Part shown: positions 32,398-40,787 of the stretch, in pieces
Layout of the letters: each line of letters opens with the position of its first letter
How positions within the stretch are numbered: position 1 is the stretch's first letter
DNA from: Acidobacteriota bacterium
GTDB taxonomy: Bacteria; Acidobacteriota; Thermoanaerobaculia; Multivoradales; SZUA-115
Assembly (NCBI GenBank): GCA_024277255.1
Contig: JAJRVQ010000176.1
Location: 1-64,000 of the forward strand
Direction of reading: 5' to 3'
DNA length: 64,000 nt
Notes under the pieces: model-generated
Databases searched by the model: none
The model's input: the letters and a program-made list of their open reading frames with translations, nothing else
What the model was told of the DNA's origin: nothing
Made by a program: the position numbers and the translations under genes

Positions 32398-33195
32398 ATG
32401 CGACAGTTCGTTTTGGTGATGGTTGCGTGTTTCTTGTTGATCGCGGTGCCGGCGACGGCTCAGACAGATCTGGGTAAAGGGCAGGATTTTTCAAATTCCG
32501 GCTCAACGCCCGAGGTCTTTGGAGGTCCCGACGGTTTTGGCTACCGCTTTATCGATTCCAGCGAGCCAAATGGTCCGGCCTTTTCGTTTGTCGATATCTC
32601 CGGTACCGGCACAGCCATGGGCTTGACCGACGACGGAGAAGGGGATGCGGTGATCGGTTTTGCCTTCAACTTCTACGGCAACCCCTACACCGACGCCCGG
32701 ATTGGCAACAACGGCGGCATCTTCCTGGGCACGCCCGGCGTCGGCAATATCTTCGCCCTCAATGCTTGCCCATTGCCGGATGCTCAAGGTGGCACCACGG
32801 CACCTCGAATTAGCGTCTTCTGGGACGATGTCGACAGCGATACCGGCGACGTTTTCTTCGAGACTCAAACCGCCTGCGCCCATCCTGACTGCGCCGGCCA
32901 ATGCTTCGTCGTACAGTGGGACAATCGTCCCCACTTCAGCAACGTCGGCAGCGGGACCTTCGAGGCGATTCTCTGCGACTCGGGCGACCTGATCTTCCAG
33001 TACCTGGATCTCGATTACGGCAACCCGGCATTCGACTTTGGCGCCACGGCGTCGGTCGGTATCGAGGACGAGGCGCAGGACGCGACCTTCGTCCTGCAGT
33101 ACAGCTGCAACACGGCTTCTCTGAGCAACAACTTCGCGGTCCGCTTCACCGAAGCCACGGTTCCGGTGGAGTTGCAGACCTTCTCCGTCGACTGA
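32398..33195 (+). CDS. Secreted protein with DISGTGT/GFAFNFYG-type extracellular domain
   Basis: A 265-residue exported protein with a Sec signal peptide (about 1-21, ending PATAQ). It carries the motifs GYRFIDSSEPNGPAFSFVDI, GTAMGLTDD and VIGFAFNFYGNPYTDARIGN, and a strand-rich core with several Cys pairs. This pattern is frequent in bacterial extracellular proteins of unknown role. The short C-terminal VPVELQTFSVD resembles the linker before sorting signals, but no PEP-CTERM or LPXTG tag follows. I use ATG 32398 because GGAGG lies 6 bases before it; the ATG at 32374 has no ribosome site. Confidence 0.75.
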   Translation: MRQFVLVMVACFLLIAVPATAQTDLGKGQDFSNSGSTPEVFGGPDGFGYRFIDSSEPNGPAFSFVDISGTGTAMGLTDDGEGDAVIGFAFNFYGNPYTDARIGNNGGIFLGTPGVGNIFALNACPLPDAQGGTTAPRISVFWDDVDSDTGDVFFETQTACAHPDCAGQCFVVQWDNRPHFSNVGSGTFEAILCDSGDLIFQYLDLDYGNPAFDFGATASVGIEDEAQDATFVLQYSCNTASLSNNFAVRFTEATVPVELQTFSVD

Positions 33196-33205
33196 TCTCG
33201 ATACC

Positions 33206-33231
33206 CCGGCTCGGCGGTACCGCCGAGCCGG
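33206..33231. repeat. 26-base perfect palindrome, possible terminator
   Basis: CCGGCTCGGCGG-TA-CCGCCGAGCCGG, a perfect inverted repeat 11 bases after the secreted-protein stop and 12 bases before the mutM -10 box. It has no loop or T tract, so a protein-binding site is as likely as a terminator. Confidence 0.55.
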
Positions 33232-33242
33232 TGCGGTTTGCG

Positions 33243-33248
33243 TACAAT
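33243..33248 (+). promoter_or_regulatory. Putative -10 box before mutM
   Basis: TACAAT ending 7 bases before ATG 33256, with no Shine-Dalgarno. Confidence 0.45.
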
Positions 33249-33255
33249 GCTCGGT

Positions 33256-34104
33256 ATGCCTGAGCTTCCAGAGGTCGAGGTGCTGCGGCGCAGCCTCGAA
33301 CCGCACCTGGTGGGGGATCGAATCGAGCGTGTGGTGGTGCATTCACCGGCGCTTCGCGAGCCGATCCCCGCCGCTCGCCTGCGCCGCAGGCTGACCGGCA
33401 AGAGGATCGAAGGGCTGCGGCGGCGGGCCAAGTATCTGCTCATCGATCTCGAAGGCGGGGAGACGCTCGTCGTTCATCTGGGAATGACCGGCACGTTGAC
33501 CCTGGATGGGATACTCGCTCCGCCTGAGATCGCCGCCGAGGAGCAGACCGATCCACACGAACACGTGACGCTCCTTCTGCGCTCCGGCCGCCGGCTGCGC
33601 TTCCGCGATCCGCGCCGCTTTGGACTCTTCTTCAGCCTACCGGCCGCGAAGATCGAGCGCGACCGCCACTTCGCCCACCTCGGGATCGAACCGCTCGGCG
33701 GCGAGTTGACGGGAACCTATCTGCACCGCCACGCGGCCGGCCGGCGAGGCCCGGTCAAGCCCTTCTTGATGGACGCTCGCGTCGTCGTGGGCGTCGGCAA
33801 CATCTACTCCTGCGAAGCGCTGTACCGGGCGGGCGTTCATCCGGCGCGATCGGTGGCGCGGATCGCCGCGGTGCGTTGGGAGAAGGTGGCTTCGGGGGTG
33901 CGCGAGGTACTGGCGGCCGCGATCGAGGTGGGAGGAACGACGCTCAACGATTTCGCCGACGGCGAGGGCAAGAGCGGCTACTTCCAGATCGAGTTGGAGG
34001 TCTACGGCCGCGAGGGTGAACCTTGCCACCGGTGCGCCGGAGCGATTCGTCGCATCGTCCAGTCGGGACGCAGCACCTTCTACTGCCCGAAGTGCCAGCG
34101 GTGA
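33256..34104 (+). CDS. mutM: Formamidopyrimidine-DNA glycosylase
   Basis: 282 residues. The mature N-terminus PELPEVEVLRR carries catalytic Pro 2 and Glu 3. LGMTGTL near 78, a VGVGNIYSCEALYRAGVHP helix-two-turn-helix near 177-195 and the C-terminal zinc finger (CHRCAGAI and CPKC) are complete. It removes 8-oxoguanine and other oxidised purines and nicks the abasic site. ATG 33256 places the catalytic Pro directly after Met, which fixes the start. Confidence 0.95.
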   Translation: MPELPEVEVLRRSLEPHLVGDRIERVVVHSPALREPIPAARLRRRLTGKRIEGLRRRAKYLLIDLEGGETLVVHLGMTGTLTLDGILAPPEIAAEEQTDPHEHVTLLLRSGRRLRFRDPRRFGLFFSLPAAKIERDRHFAHLGIEPLGGELTGTYLHRHAAGRRGPVKPFLMDARVVVGVGNIYSCEALYRAGVHPARSVARIAAVRWEKVASGVREVLAAAIEVGGTTLNDFADGEGKSGYFQIELEVYGREGEPCHRCAGAIRRIVQSGRSTFYCPKCQR

Positions 34105-34237
34105 CCAGCACCCAAGGCGCTGTGGTACAAAGAGCGCAACGCGATCGTACCGGCGATCCCTCCGCGCCGCGGGGTGGATCTCGACCGAACCGACCTCTGT
34201 TGAGTCGGCATCTTCATGAGTTCTTAGGCGTACCTGC

Positions 34238-34969
34238 ATGATCAAGGCGGTTCTGCTCGACATGGGCGGCGTGCTGCTCGACACGCACGGCGTCTCCAGT
34301 TTGCCCGGACACCGCCTCGACTACCGCGGCCGCCGGGCGATGCTCGGCCTGTTGCGGCAGCGCGGCAGCCGTAAGGTGACGCTCGACGATCTTGAAAGCG
34401 AGCTTTTCGGCCCCTGGCATCGCGACTACGTCGGCCGTTACGAGCGCATGCGAGATGCCGCCTGGGAGCCGCATCTGGAGCGGCTGCGCTGCAAGTTCGG
34501 TGGCGAGGTCGACGATCGGGAGCTGCTCGCTGCCTGGTTTGCTCCCTACGCCGAAAACCTCACCGAGATCGAGGGAGCCGGCAAGGCGTTGCAGGAATTG
34601 CGGGCGGCGGGCTACCGGTTGGGATTGGTCTCCAATGTGCCTCTGCCGGGAGATTTCTACCTGCATCAGCTCGAGCGCTGGGGTTTGGCCGAGCCGCTGG
34701 AGGCGATCCGTTTCAGCTACGATGCCGGCTCGCGCAAACCTTCACCGCGCATGTTGCTGGAGGTGCTCAAGGAGCTTGGCGTGTCGCCTGAACGGGCGGT
34801 GATGATCGGTGACCGCCGCGGCTCCGACGTTGCCGCCGGCCGTGCCGCCGCCACCCGTACGGTGTGGATTCGCTCCGAGTTCAGCCGTGGCCCGACCGCG
34901 GATGCCACGATCGATTCCATCGCTCAACTACCGGCCCTGCTGGCAAGCTGGCAAGAACAGAAACCTTGA
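34238..34969 (+). CDS. HAD-superfamily hydrolase
   Basis: A 243-residue HAD-IA-like protein. Motif I is LLDMGGVLLDT (Asp 8; Gly 10 replaces the second Asp), motif II is VSNVPLPGDF near 129, the motif III Lys lies in SRKPSPRML near 166, and motif IV is IGDRRGSDVAAGRAA near 187. The missing second Asp suggests weak phosphatase activity or a different role. It follows mutM by 133 bases, a stretch in which I see no further gene. Confidence 0.8.
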   Translation: MIKAVLLDMGGVLLDTHGVSSLPGHRLDYRGRRAMLGLLRQRGSRKVTLDDLESELFGPWHRDYVGRYERMRDAAWEPHLERLRCKFGGEVDDRELLAAWFAPYAENLTEIEGAGKALQELRAAGYRLGLVSNVPLPGDFYLHQLERWGLAEPLEAIRFSYDAGSRKPSPRMLLEVLKELGVSPERAVMIGDRRGSDVAAGRAAATRTVWIRSEFSRGPTADATIDSIAQLPALLASWQEQKP

Positions 34970-35033
34970 ACTCTCCGAGTGAGAAGAAACAGCCGACGAT
35001 GTCTCATCTAGACCCTTCCACCAGGTTGCCCTG

Positions 35034-35645
35034 ATGCCGGTCGTACTGGGAGTCGCCGGCGGTACGGGATCCGGCAAGACGACGGTGGTGCGCGAGCTGC
35101 TCAAAGCGGTTGGGCCGGAGCGCATCGCCTTCATCGATCAGGATAGCTACTACGTCGATGTCGACTGGGAGAGCCCGGAGCAGATCGCGGACTACAACTT
35201 CGATCACCCGTCGGCCATCGACAACGAATTGCTCGTCGCTCAGATAGAGGCGATCAAGAGCGGAGAGGCGATCGAGGTTCCGATCTACGACTTCGTTCGC
35301 CACCGTCGCAAGGCGGAGACTCGGTGCGTGGAGCCCAAACCGGTGATCCTGCTCGAGGGGATTCTGCTCTTTGCAGAACCCACCTTGCGCCAGCTACTCG
35401 ATTTCAAGATCTACGTCGATACCGCCGCCGACATCCGCTTCATCCGCCGGCTGCGCCGCGACCTGCGGGAGCGTGGGCGCGAGTTCGACGACGTATTACA
35501 CCAATACCTGAACACGGTGCGGCCGATGCACCTGGAATTCGTCGAGCCGTCCAAGCGGTGGGCCGACGTCATCATCCCCCAAGGCGGTGAGAACCGAGTC
35601 GCCCTGGAAATGGTCATCGCCCGCATCGAGCAGCTGCTACGCTAA
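35034..35645 (+). CDS. udk: Uridine kinase
   Basis: 203 residues. The P-loop GGTGSGKTT is at 9-17, IDQDSYYVD near 34, NFDHPSAID near 55, the YDFVRHRR substrate loop near 84 and EGILLF near 106. It phosphorylates uridine and cytidine for pyrimidine salvage. The C-terminal FVEPSKRWADVIIPQGGEN is typical. It is convergent with the transporter gene 40 bases away; the gap contains two imperfect copies of a 13-base CATCAGAAAGGCC-like repeat. Confidence 0.93.
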   Translation: MPVVLGVAGGTGSGKTTVVRELLKAVGPERIAFIDQDSYYVDVDWESPEQIADYNFDHPSAIDNELLVAQIEAIKSGEAIEVPIYDFVRHRRKAETRCVEPKPVILLEGILLFAEPTLRQLLDFKIYVDTAADIRFIRRLRRDLRERGREFDDVLHQYLNTVRPMHLEFVEPSKRWADVIIPQGGENRVALEMVIARIEQLLR

Positions 35646-35684
35646 CCCTGGACCGGTTCCGGAAAGGCCCATCAGAAAGGCCAA

Positions 35685-37463
35685 TCAGAAAGGCCAGATG
35701 AGCGGGATCAGCAAGACGGTCAGCACGATGCAGATCAGCTTCAACGGCGCTCCCGCCTTGACGTAGTCCATGAAGCGATAGCCACCGGGGCCGTAGACCA
35801 TGGTGTTGGTCTGGTAGCCCATCGGGGTCAAGAAGGCGGTGGAGGCGGCGATGGCCACACCGACCAGCAGCGGTTTTGGATTGACCGCGAGAATCTCGCT
35901 GCAAGAGATGGCGATGGGCACCATCAAGATCGCCGCGGCATTGTTGGAGATCATCTCGGTCAAGATCGAGGTGACCACGATGAGGATGGTCAGCAGCGCC
36001 ACGGGGCCCATCGGTTCGGCCAACTGTCCGATGCCGGTGCCGAGCATCTGAGCCAGACCGGTTTTCTCCATGGCGATGCCCAGCGGCAGGATGGTGGCGA
36101 GGAGGAAGATCACCGTCCAACTGATCGAGTTGTAGGCCTGTTGGATCGACAACCGGCGGGTGAGCAGGAGGAAAACGGCGGCCAAGAGTGCAGCCTTGAG
36201 TATTGGCATGCCGACCGCGGCAAGGAGGATCACGCCCGGAATCGCCGAGGCGCTGAGCCACCACCGTTTGGTCAGCCGGAAGCGGATCTGCAACTCCTGC
36301 AACGGTAGGAAGTCCTCCAGATGCTGCAACGTCTCCACCCGGTGGCGAGGCCCGAAGACCAGCAGCGTGTCCCAGCGCTGGAGGGGAATGTAGGCGACTT
36401 TTTCGTGGACGATACCGCCGAAGTGGCGGTTGACGGCGAGGACGAAGGAGCCGAAGCGCCGTCGAAAATCGATCTCTTTGAGGGTGCGCCCTTCGAGGTC
36501 GGAGGCGGGCGAGAGCTGCAACTCCACCAAGATGTTGTTCTCGTCGGACAGATCGCTGTCGCGCAGCTTGGTGTCGGCCAGCAGGAGCAGCCCAAAGCGC
36601 TGGCGCAGGGCCACAAGGCTCTTCACCGGACCACGGACCAGTAGGACATCCCCCGGCTGGACTCGGGTGTTGCGCAGCTCGGTGGCGATTTTTTCGCGGC
36701 CGCGCAGGATCTCCAGGATGTTGATCCCGTAACGTTCGCTGATCTGTTCCTCGACCACGGTGCGGCCGACCAGAGGCGAAGTGGCGGGCACCTTGACCTC
36801 GGTGAGGAAGGCGTTGAGGTGATACTTGCGCGTCAGGCTGGAAATGATGCTGCGCGAGGGCAAAAAGCGCATCGGTACCAGGAAGTTGTAGACCATGCCG
36901 ACGATCAGCAACACCATGCCGATGCCGGAAAGCTCGAAGATGGTGAAACCGGTACCGGTGCGTTCGGCCGCCATCGAGCTGACGATCAGGTTGGTCGAGG
37001 TGCCGAGCAGCGTACAAGTGCCGCCCAGAATGCAGGCGTAGGAGAGCGGCAGAAGGATCTTCGAGGGGCTGTAACCGAAGTGCTTGGCCACATCGATCGC
37101 CACCGGCATGAGGACCGCCACCGCGGCGGTATTGTTGACGAAGGCGGAGAGAAAGGCGGCCAGGACCAAGAGGAGCAGCGAGGTTCCCCAACGCGAGTCG
37201 CCGGTGACGCTGGTAATCCGGTGGCTGACCACGGCGATGAGACCGCTCTGCACCAGCGCCTCGCTGAGGATGAACATCATCATCACCGTGATCACCGCCG
37301 GATTCGAGAAACCGGTGACCGCTTCCGCCGGAGTGATGAGGTTGAAGACGAGGAGCAGCGACAGGCAAGTGAAGGCGGCGAGATCGACCGGCAGCCACTC
37401 AAACACGAATGCCAAGAAGGTGAAGGTGACGATGGCGAGCAGTAGGATGATCTCTAGACTCAT
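35685..37463 (-). CDS. SLC13/DASS-type anion permease with two TrkA-C domains
   Basis: 592 residues. An N-terminal half-transporter (about 1-195) contains AFVNNTAAVAVLMPVAID and GTSTNLIVSSM, the first substrate/sodium-binding loop. Two cytoplasmic RCK_C/TrkA-C domains follow (about 215-385; VGRTVVEEQISERYGINILE marks the first), then the second transporter half with MISNNAAAILMVPIAIS and GYQTNTMVYGPGGYRF. This order matches the SAC1/YfbS-like permeases for sulfate or dicarboxylates. Substrate is undetermined. Confidence 0.9.
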   Translation of the reverse strand: MSLEIILLLAIVTFTFLAFVFEWLPVDLAAFTCLSLLLVFNLITPAEAVTGFSNPAVITVMMMFILSEALVQSGLIAVVSHRITSVTGDSRWGTSLLLLVLAAFLSAFVNNTAAVAVLMPVAIDVAKHFGYSPSKILLPLSYACILGGTCTLLGTSTNLIVSSMAAERTGTGFTIFELSGIGMVLLIVGMVYNFLVPMRFLPSRSIISSLTRKYHLNAFLTEVKVPATSPLVGRTVVEEQISERYGINILEILRGREKIATELRNTRVQPGDVLLVRGPVKSLVALRQRFGLLLLADTKLRDSDLSDENNILVELQLSPASDLEGRTLKEIDFRRRFGSFVLAVNRHFGGIVHEKVAYIPLQRWDTLLVFGPRHRVETLQHLEDFLPLQELQIRFRLTKRWWLSASAIPGVILLAAVGMPILKAALLAAVFLLLTRRLSIQQAYNSISWTVIFLLATILPLGIAMEKTGLAQMLGTGIGQLAEPMGPVALLTILIVVTSILTEMISNNAAAILMVPIAISCSEILAVNPKPLLVGVAIAASTAFLTPMGYQTNTMVYGPGGYRFMDYVKAGAPLKLICIVLTVLLIPLIWPF

Positions 37464-37599
37464 GGGGTTGGGGTCCCGCTGAGCTGAACCGATCCGTCCG
37501 GCTCCGACTTGAATTCGCCGCGGGGTGGGATTCTAGCAGGCGGCGGGCGCCGGCCCCTTCTCAGCCCTTTTTCGTCCAGGCGGCAGCCCGTTCGCGAGG

Positions 37600-37605
37600 T
37601 AGACT
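37600..37605 (+). promoter_or_regulatory. Putative -10 box before the lipoprotein gene
   Basis: TAGACT preceded by GG, ending 5 bases before GTG 37611. No Shine-Dalgarno is present. Confidence 0.4.
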
Positions 37606-37610
37606 GAAGC

Positions 37611-38504
37611 GTGCTGAATCGACATCGACTGAGCTTTGTCTTGGCGGCGATGGGAGTCGTCGGGGCGATCTGCTTCGGCATCTCGTGCAGCGGCCCCGAC
37701 GAGGCTCCGGTGGCCGAGTTGCGGGTCGACCCAGGGCTTCTCTCGGTGCCCTACCCGGGCTACCGTGAATTGCGTCTCGATCTCTTGCCGACCGCCGCGC
37801 TCGAGGGCGTCGAGGAGCCGATCTTGTTTGTTCACCTGCTCGGTGAACCGGGGGATGTGCTGCGTACCTTTGATCAGCCGCTGCCCTCCCGCTGGCGCCT
37901 TGGCGAGCGGCAGCGCTTTGCCGTGCGCATCTTTCAGTCGGCGATGGCCCGCCCCTTGCCGCCGGGTCGCTACGGCTTGAGCGTCGGGCTCTACGAAGCC
38001 GGCGGCCGCCGGTGGCCGCTCGAGGTCAAGGGCGAGGAGGCGGATCGCTACGAGTACCGGGTTGCCGAAATCGAAGTGCCGCCGGCGAGCGGAAAGGAGC
38101 CGCGATTCGACTTCTCCGCCGGCTGGTCCGAGCCCGAGGTGGGCAACGATCGCCAGATACTGGCTCGACGTTGGCTGGGGATGGAAGGCGAGATCGCCAT
38201 TGCCGGCCTCACACCGCCGGGACGGCTCTGGCTGGCCCTTCGCATCCCCCCTGCTCCCGAGCGCGGAGTGCGTGTGCTGGCGGCAGGCCAGCCGCAGCCG
38301 GCGGTCACCGTCAGTTCCGCCTGCGGCGATCTCGAGATCGGTATCTCAGGCCTCGGGCGCCACCAAATCGAGATCCCGGTGGTCAGCGCGGAGCAAGAGC
38401 TGGCCTGCTCGCTCACCCTTCGCTCGAACTTCTACGACCAACTCGAGGGCGGATTCGACCGCCGCTCGTGCGTGCTCGAAGCGATCGCCTGGATCGGCAG
38501 GTAG
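37611..38504 (+). CDS. Putative lipoprotein, unknown function
   Basis: A 297-residue protein with a lipoprotein signal: hydrophobic core VLAAMGVVGAICFGI and lipobox GISC (Cys 26). The mature part looks like two beta-sandwich domains, the second with RLWLALRIPP and HQIEIPVV strands. Such proteins often bind surface polysaccharide or act as periplasmic chaperones, but no family is recognised. The GTG start is supported by the short-leader -10 box. It is convergent with the exported protein at 38510-39082 (5-base gap). Confidence 0.65.
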   Translation: MLNRHRLSFVLAAMGVVGAICFGISCSGPDEAPVAELRVDPGLLSVPYPGYRELRLDLLPTAALEGVEEPILFVHLLGEPGDVLRTFDQPLPSRWRLGERQRFAVRIFQSAMARPLPPGRYGLSVGLYEAGGRRWPLEVKGEEADRYEYRVAEIEVPPASGKEPRFDFSAGWSEPEVGNDRQILARRWLGMEGEIAIAGLTPPGRLWLALRIPPAPERGVRVLAAGQPQPAVTVSSACGDLEIGISGLGRHQIEIPVVSAEQELACSLTLRSNFYDQLEGGFDRRSCVLEAIAWIGR

Positions 38505-38509
38505 GTACA

Positions 38510-39082
38510 CTAGCCTTCGTCGGCAGACGAGCTACTGGGCTTGTCTTCTTGGACCGGCTTGGGCTTGGCCAGCACCAGGGGCAACGTCTTGCCGATCGGC
38601 AGTCCCGGAATCGCCTCCTGAATCTTCCACACCTCGACACCGTCCTCGTCGGTGGAAAGATCGATCCAGGTCGCTTCGGTGAGGCTGACCTCGACCGGCA
38701 ACTTGCCGTCCTTGGGTGCCGGGCGGCCGGTCTCCGTGGTCCAGAAATTGAACAGCGCAACCTCGCTCGTCTCGCCCGCGGGCAGCAGCTGGTAGAAGAG
38801 CTGATTCTTGTAGACACTCAGCGGATGGCCGGCCACGGTGACGGTGAAGGCCATTCCGGAGATGGGGCGCTTGCCCGTGTTGCGCAGGCGCACCTTGAGC
38901 CGGCACAGCGTGTCCACCGCCGGCTTGGCCGGCGTGACCTCGATCGCCTCCAGAGTTAGCGGAGGCGGGGTAGCTTCCGTCGTTTCCTCCTCTTGGGCGA
39001 CGACCGCGGGGGTCGCCCAGAGGGTTGCCAACAACAGGACGGCCGGGACGAAACTCCGCCGGGTGAGGTGTTCGTCTCGCAT
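38510..39082 (-). CDS. Exported protein with CARDB-like domain, unknown function
   Basis: A 190-residue protein with a Tat-like/Sec signal peptide: RRSFVPAVLLLATLWATPAV, about residues 8-29. The mature part has LEAIEVTPAKPAVDTLCRLK and VRLRNTGKRPISGMAFTVTV, resembling a CARDB-type immunoglobulin-like repeat, and a Ser/Asp/Glu-rich tail (SSSSADEG). Role unknown. TAGACT lies 7 bases before the ATG on the minus strand. It is divergent from the O-methyltransferase gene; the 43-base gap holds both putative -10 boxes. Confidence 0.65.
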   Translation of the reverse strand: MRDEHLTRRSFVPAVLLLATLWATPAVVAQEEETTEATPPPLTLEAIEVTPAKPAVDTLCRLKVRLRNTGKRPISGMAFTVTVAGHPLSVYKNQLFYQLLPAGETSEVALFNFWTTETGRPAPKDGKLPVEVSLTEATWIDLSTDEDGVEVWKIQEAIPGLPIGKTLPLVLAKPKPVQEDKPSSSSADEG

Positions 39083-39113
39083 CGGGTGCAGTCTATCGAA
39101 CCTTGGGTGGTTG

Positions 39114-39119
39114 TAGAGT
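39114..39119 (+). promoter_or_regulatory. Putative -10 box, leaderless O-methyltransferase transcript
   Basis: TAGAGT separated by exactly 6 bases from ATG 39126. On the opposite strand, TAGACT at 39090-39095 serves the divergent gene in the same way (7 bases). Confidence 0.45.
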
Positions 39120-39125
39120 CAACGG

Positions 39126-39806
39126 ATGAAAGATCGTCTCGGCGCTGTTCTGCGTCCCGCTCAGGAGAGGTATCTCGATCGCCTGCTACCGCCGCGCGAT
39201 GGCTTGTTGAGGGAAATGGAGGAGCAGGCGCGGCAAGAGCAGATCCCCATCCCGGCGCCCGAGGTAGGCCGCTTGCTGCAAACGATGGCGCGCTCGACCG
39301 GTGCGCGGCGTATTTTGGAACTGGGAACGGCGATCGGTTATGGGACCGTCTGTTTGGCGCGCGGCGCCGCGGCGGCGCGGGTGATCTCGATCGATCCGGA
39401 CGGGGCACTCCAGACGGTGGCTCGCGGCTACCTCGAAAGGGCGGAGGTGGCCGATCGGGTGGAACTGGTCGAAGGCGAGCTGCCAGCGGTATTGCCAACG
39501 CTCAGCGGTCCGTTCGATTTGGTCTACGTCAACGCGGTTGAGGCCGAGTACCGGCGAGTTCTCGATCAGCTCCTGACCCAGATGCCGGTGGGAGCCACGC
39601 TGATCTTCGACAACCTCCTGTGGCGGGGGCAAGTGGCGGAGCCGCCGCCCGATGGAGGCGAGGCGCAGGCCGATGCGATGCGTGCCTTCAACGGCTACCT
39701 GATGATCCACCCGCAGCTGGAGTCCGTCATCCTGCCGCTGGCCGGCGGTGTCGGGATCGCCACCAAGAGCAAGCCGTTGATCCTGGAGATGGGCGGCCCG
39801 TTCTAG
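39126..39806 (+). CDS. SAM-dependent O-methyltransferase (class I, COMT-like)
   Basis: 226 residues of the O-methyltransferase family 3. Motif I is RILELGTAIGYGTVCLAR near 62-79, motif II is VISIDPDG near 87, and the metal-loop region FDLVYVNAVEAEY near 129 is followed by LIFDNLLWRGQV near 159. In catechol-type members the metal Asp lies in DA-x-K; here it is VNAVEAE, so metal dependence is unclear. The fold is close to TrmR/YrrM tRNA methyltransferases, which is an alternative role. It is 42 bases upstream of the hydrolase that leads into the restriction operon. Confidence 0.85.
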   Translation: MKDRLGAVLRPAQERYLDRLLPPRDGLLREMEEQARQEQIPIPAPEVGRLLQTMARSTGARRILELGTAIGYGTVCLARGAAAARVISIDPDGALQTVARGYLERAEVADRVELVEGELPAVLPTLSGPFDLVYVNAVEAEYRRVLDQLLTQMPVGATLIFDNLLWRGQVAEPPPDGGEAQADAMRAFNGYLMIHPQLESVILPLAGGVGIATKSKPLILEMGGPF

Positions 39807-39848
39807 CGAGGAATAGCGGAGCATGACGGCTCTGTTGAGAGAAGGACT

Positions 39849-40787
39849 ATGGCCAAGGGATCCAACAACAGCGCCGCCGGCGCCGAGGAGCCGATCTCCA
39901 CGGCGCAGGGGGAGGAAGCTCCGGAGGCGAGCCCCAAGGCGGCGCGCTCGCTGGTCAAGAGTGTGGCGCTGCCGTCGTTGGCCATGGCGGGCAGCCTCAG
40001 TGCCCTGGATCTGCTGCGCCGGCGTTACCAGAAGAGCCAGCTCTTCCTGCCCGATCGCTACCCGAACGGAATCTGGGACCCGAAACCACTCGGTCTCGAA
40101 GTCGAGGACGTCTGGTTCGCCAGCGCGGACGGTGTTCAACTCCACGGTTGGTGGATCGGCCATCCGCAAGCGTTCGGAACCTTGCTCTACTGCCACGGCA
40201 ACAAGGGCAGCATCGCCCATCGCATCGGCGTTTTCCGCTGGCTGCGCCGCATCGGGCTCAACCTCTTCGTCTTCGACTATCGCGGCTATGGTCGCAGCGA
40301 CGGAGCAGCCAGCGAAGCGGGCCTCTTCCTCGACGTGCAGGCGGCCCATGACCACTTGACCCAAGAACGCGGCATCGACGCTACCAAGATCCTCCTCTTC
40401 GGCCATTCCCTGGGCGGAGCCGTGGCCATCGACGGTGCCGGCCAACGGCCGGTCGCCGGGCTCGTAGTGCAGTCCAGCTTCACCGACGTGCGCTCCATGG
40501 CGCGCTACAACAACCCCAAGCTGCCCCTACACTGGATCGCCACCAACCAGTTCCGCAGCATCTCCAAAGTGGGCAGCTTGAAGATCCCCAAACTCTTCAT
40601 CCACGGCGCCGACGACGAGACCGTACCCATCACTATGGGCCGCGAACTCTTCGCCGCCGCGGCCCTGCCCAAGGAATTCCTTACCGTCGAAAAAGCGGGC
40701 CACAACGGTGTGGAAGCCCGCGGCGGCGAGGCCTACGTGTGGCGCTTACGGCGATTTGCACGGAGGTGTGTTGAAATCGGCGGATGA
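39849..40787 (+). CDS. Alpha/beta hydrolase (BAAT/abhydrolase, YqkD-like)
   Basis: 312 residues. A disordered, charged N-terminus (about 1-35) and a weak hydrophobic stretch (36-55) precede the hydrolase fold: [16 protein letters not shown] near 109-124, [13 protein letters not shown] near 139-151, nucleophile Ser in [12 protein letters not shown] near 184, Asp in [11 protein letters not shown] near 250 and the final His in [11 protein letters not shown] near 283. GAAGGA lies 5 bases upstream of ATG 39849. Its stop overlaps the hsdM start (ATGA), so restriction genes may be co-expressed from this promoter. Confidence 0.85.
   Translation: MAKGSNNSAAGAEEPISTAQGEEAPEASPKAARSLVKSVALPSLAMAGSLSALDLLRRRYQKSQLFLPDRYPNGIWDPKPLGLEVEDVWFASADGVQLHGWWIGHPQAFGTLLYCHGNKGSIAHRIGVFRWLRRIGLNLFVFDYRGYGRSDGAASEAGLFLDVQAAHDHLTQERGIDATKILLFGHSLGGAVAIDGAGQRPVAGLVVQSSFTDVRSMARYNNPKLPLHWIATNQFRSISKVGSLKIPKLFIHGADDETVPITMGRELFAAAALPKEFLTVEKAGHNGVEARGGEAYVWRLRRFARRCVEIGG

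Noticed and set aside
34105-34237. Possible RNA gene between mutM and the HAD gene
   Set aside because: Short inverted segments are present but no consistent tRNA-type fold or known RNA motif.
35614-37398. A long second minus-strand frame of about 594 codons
   Set aside because: It overlaps the SLC13-type transporter in another frame. The product is Arg/Pro/His-rich without hydrophobic segments, a typical artefact of high-GC third positions.
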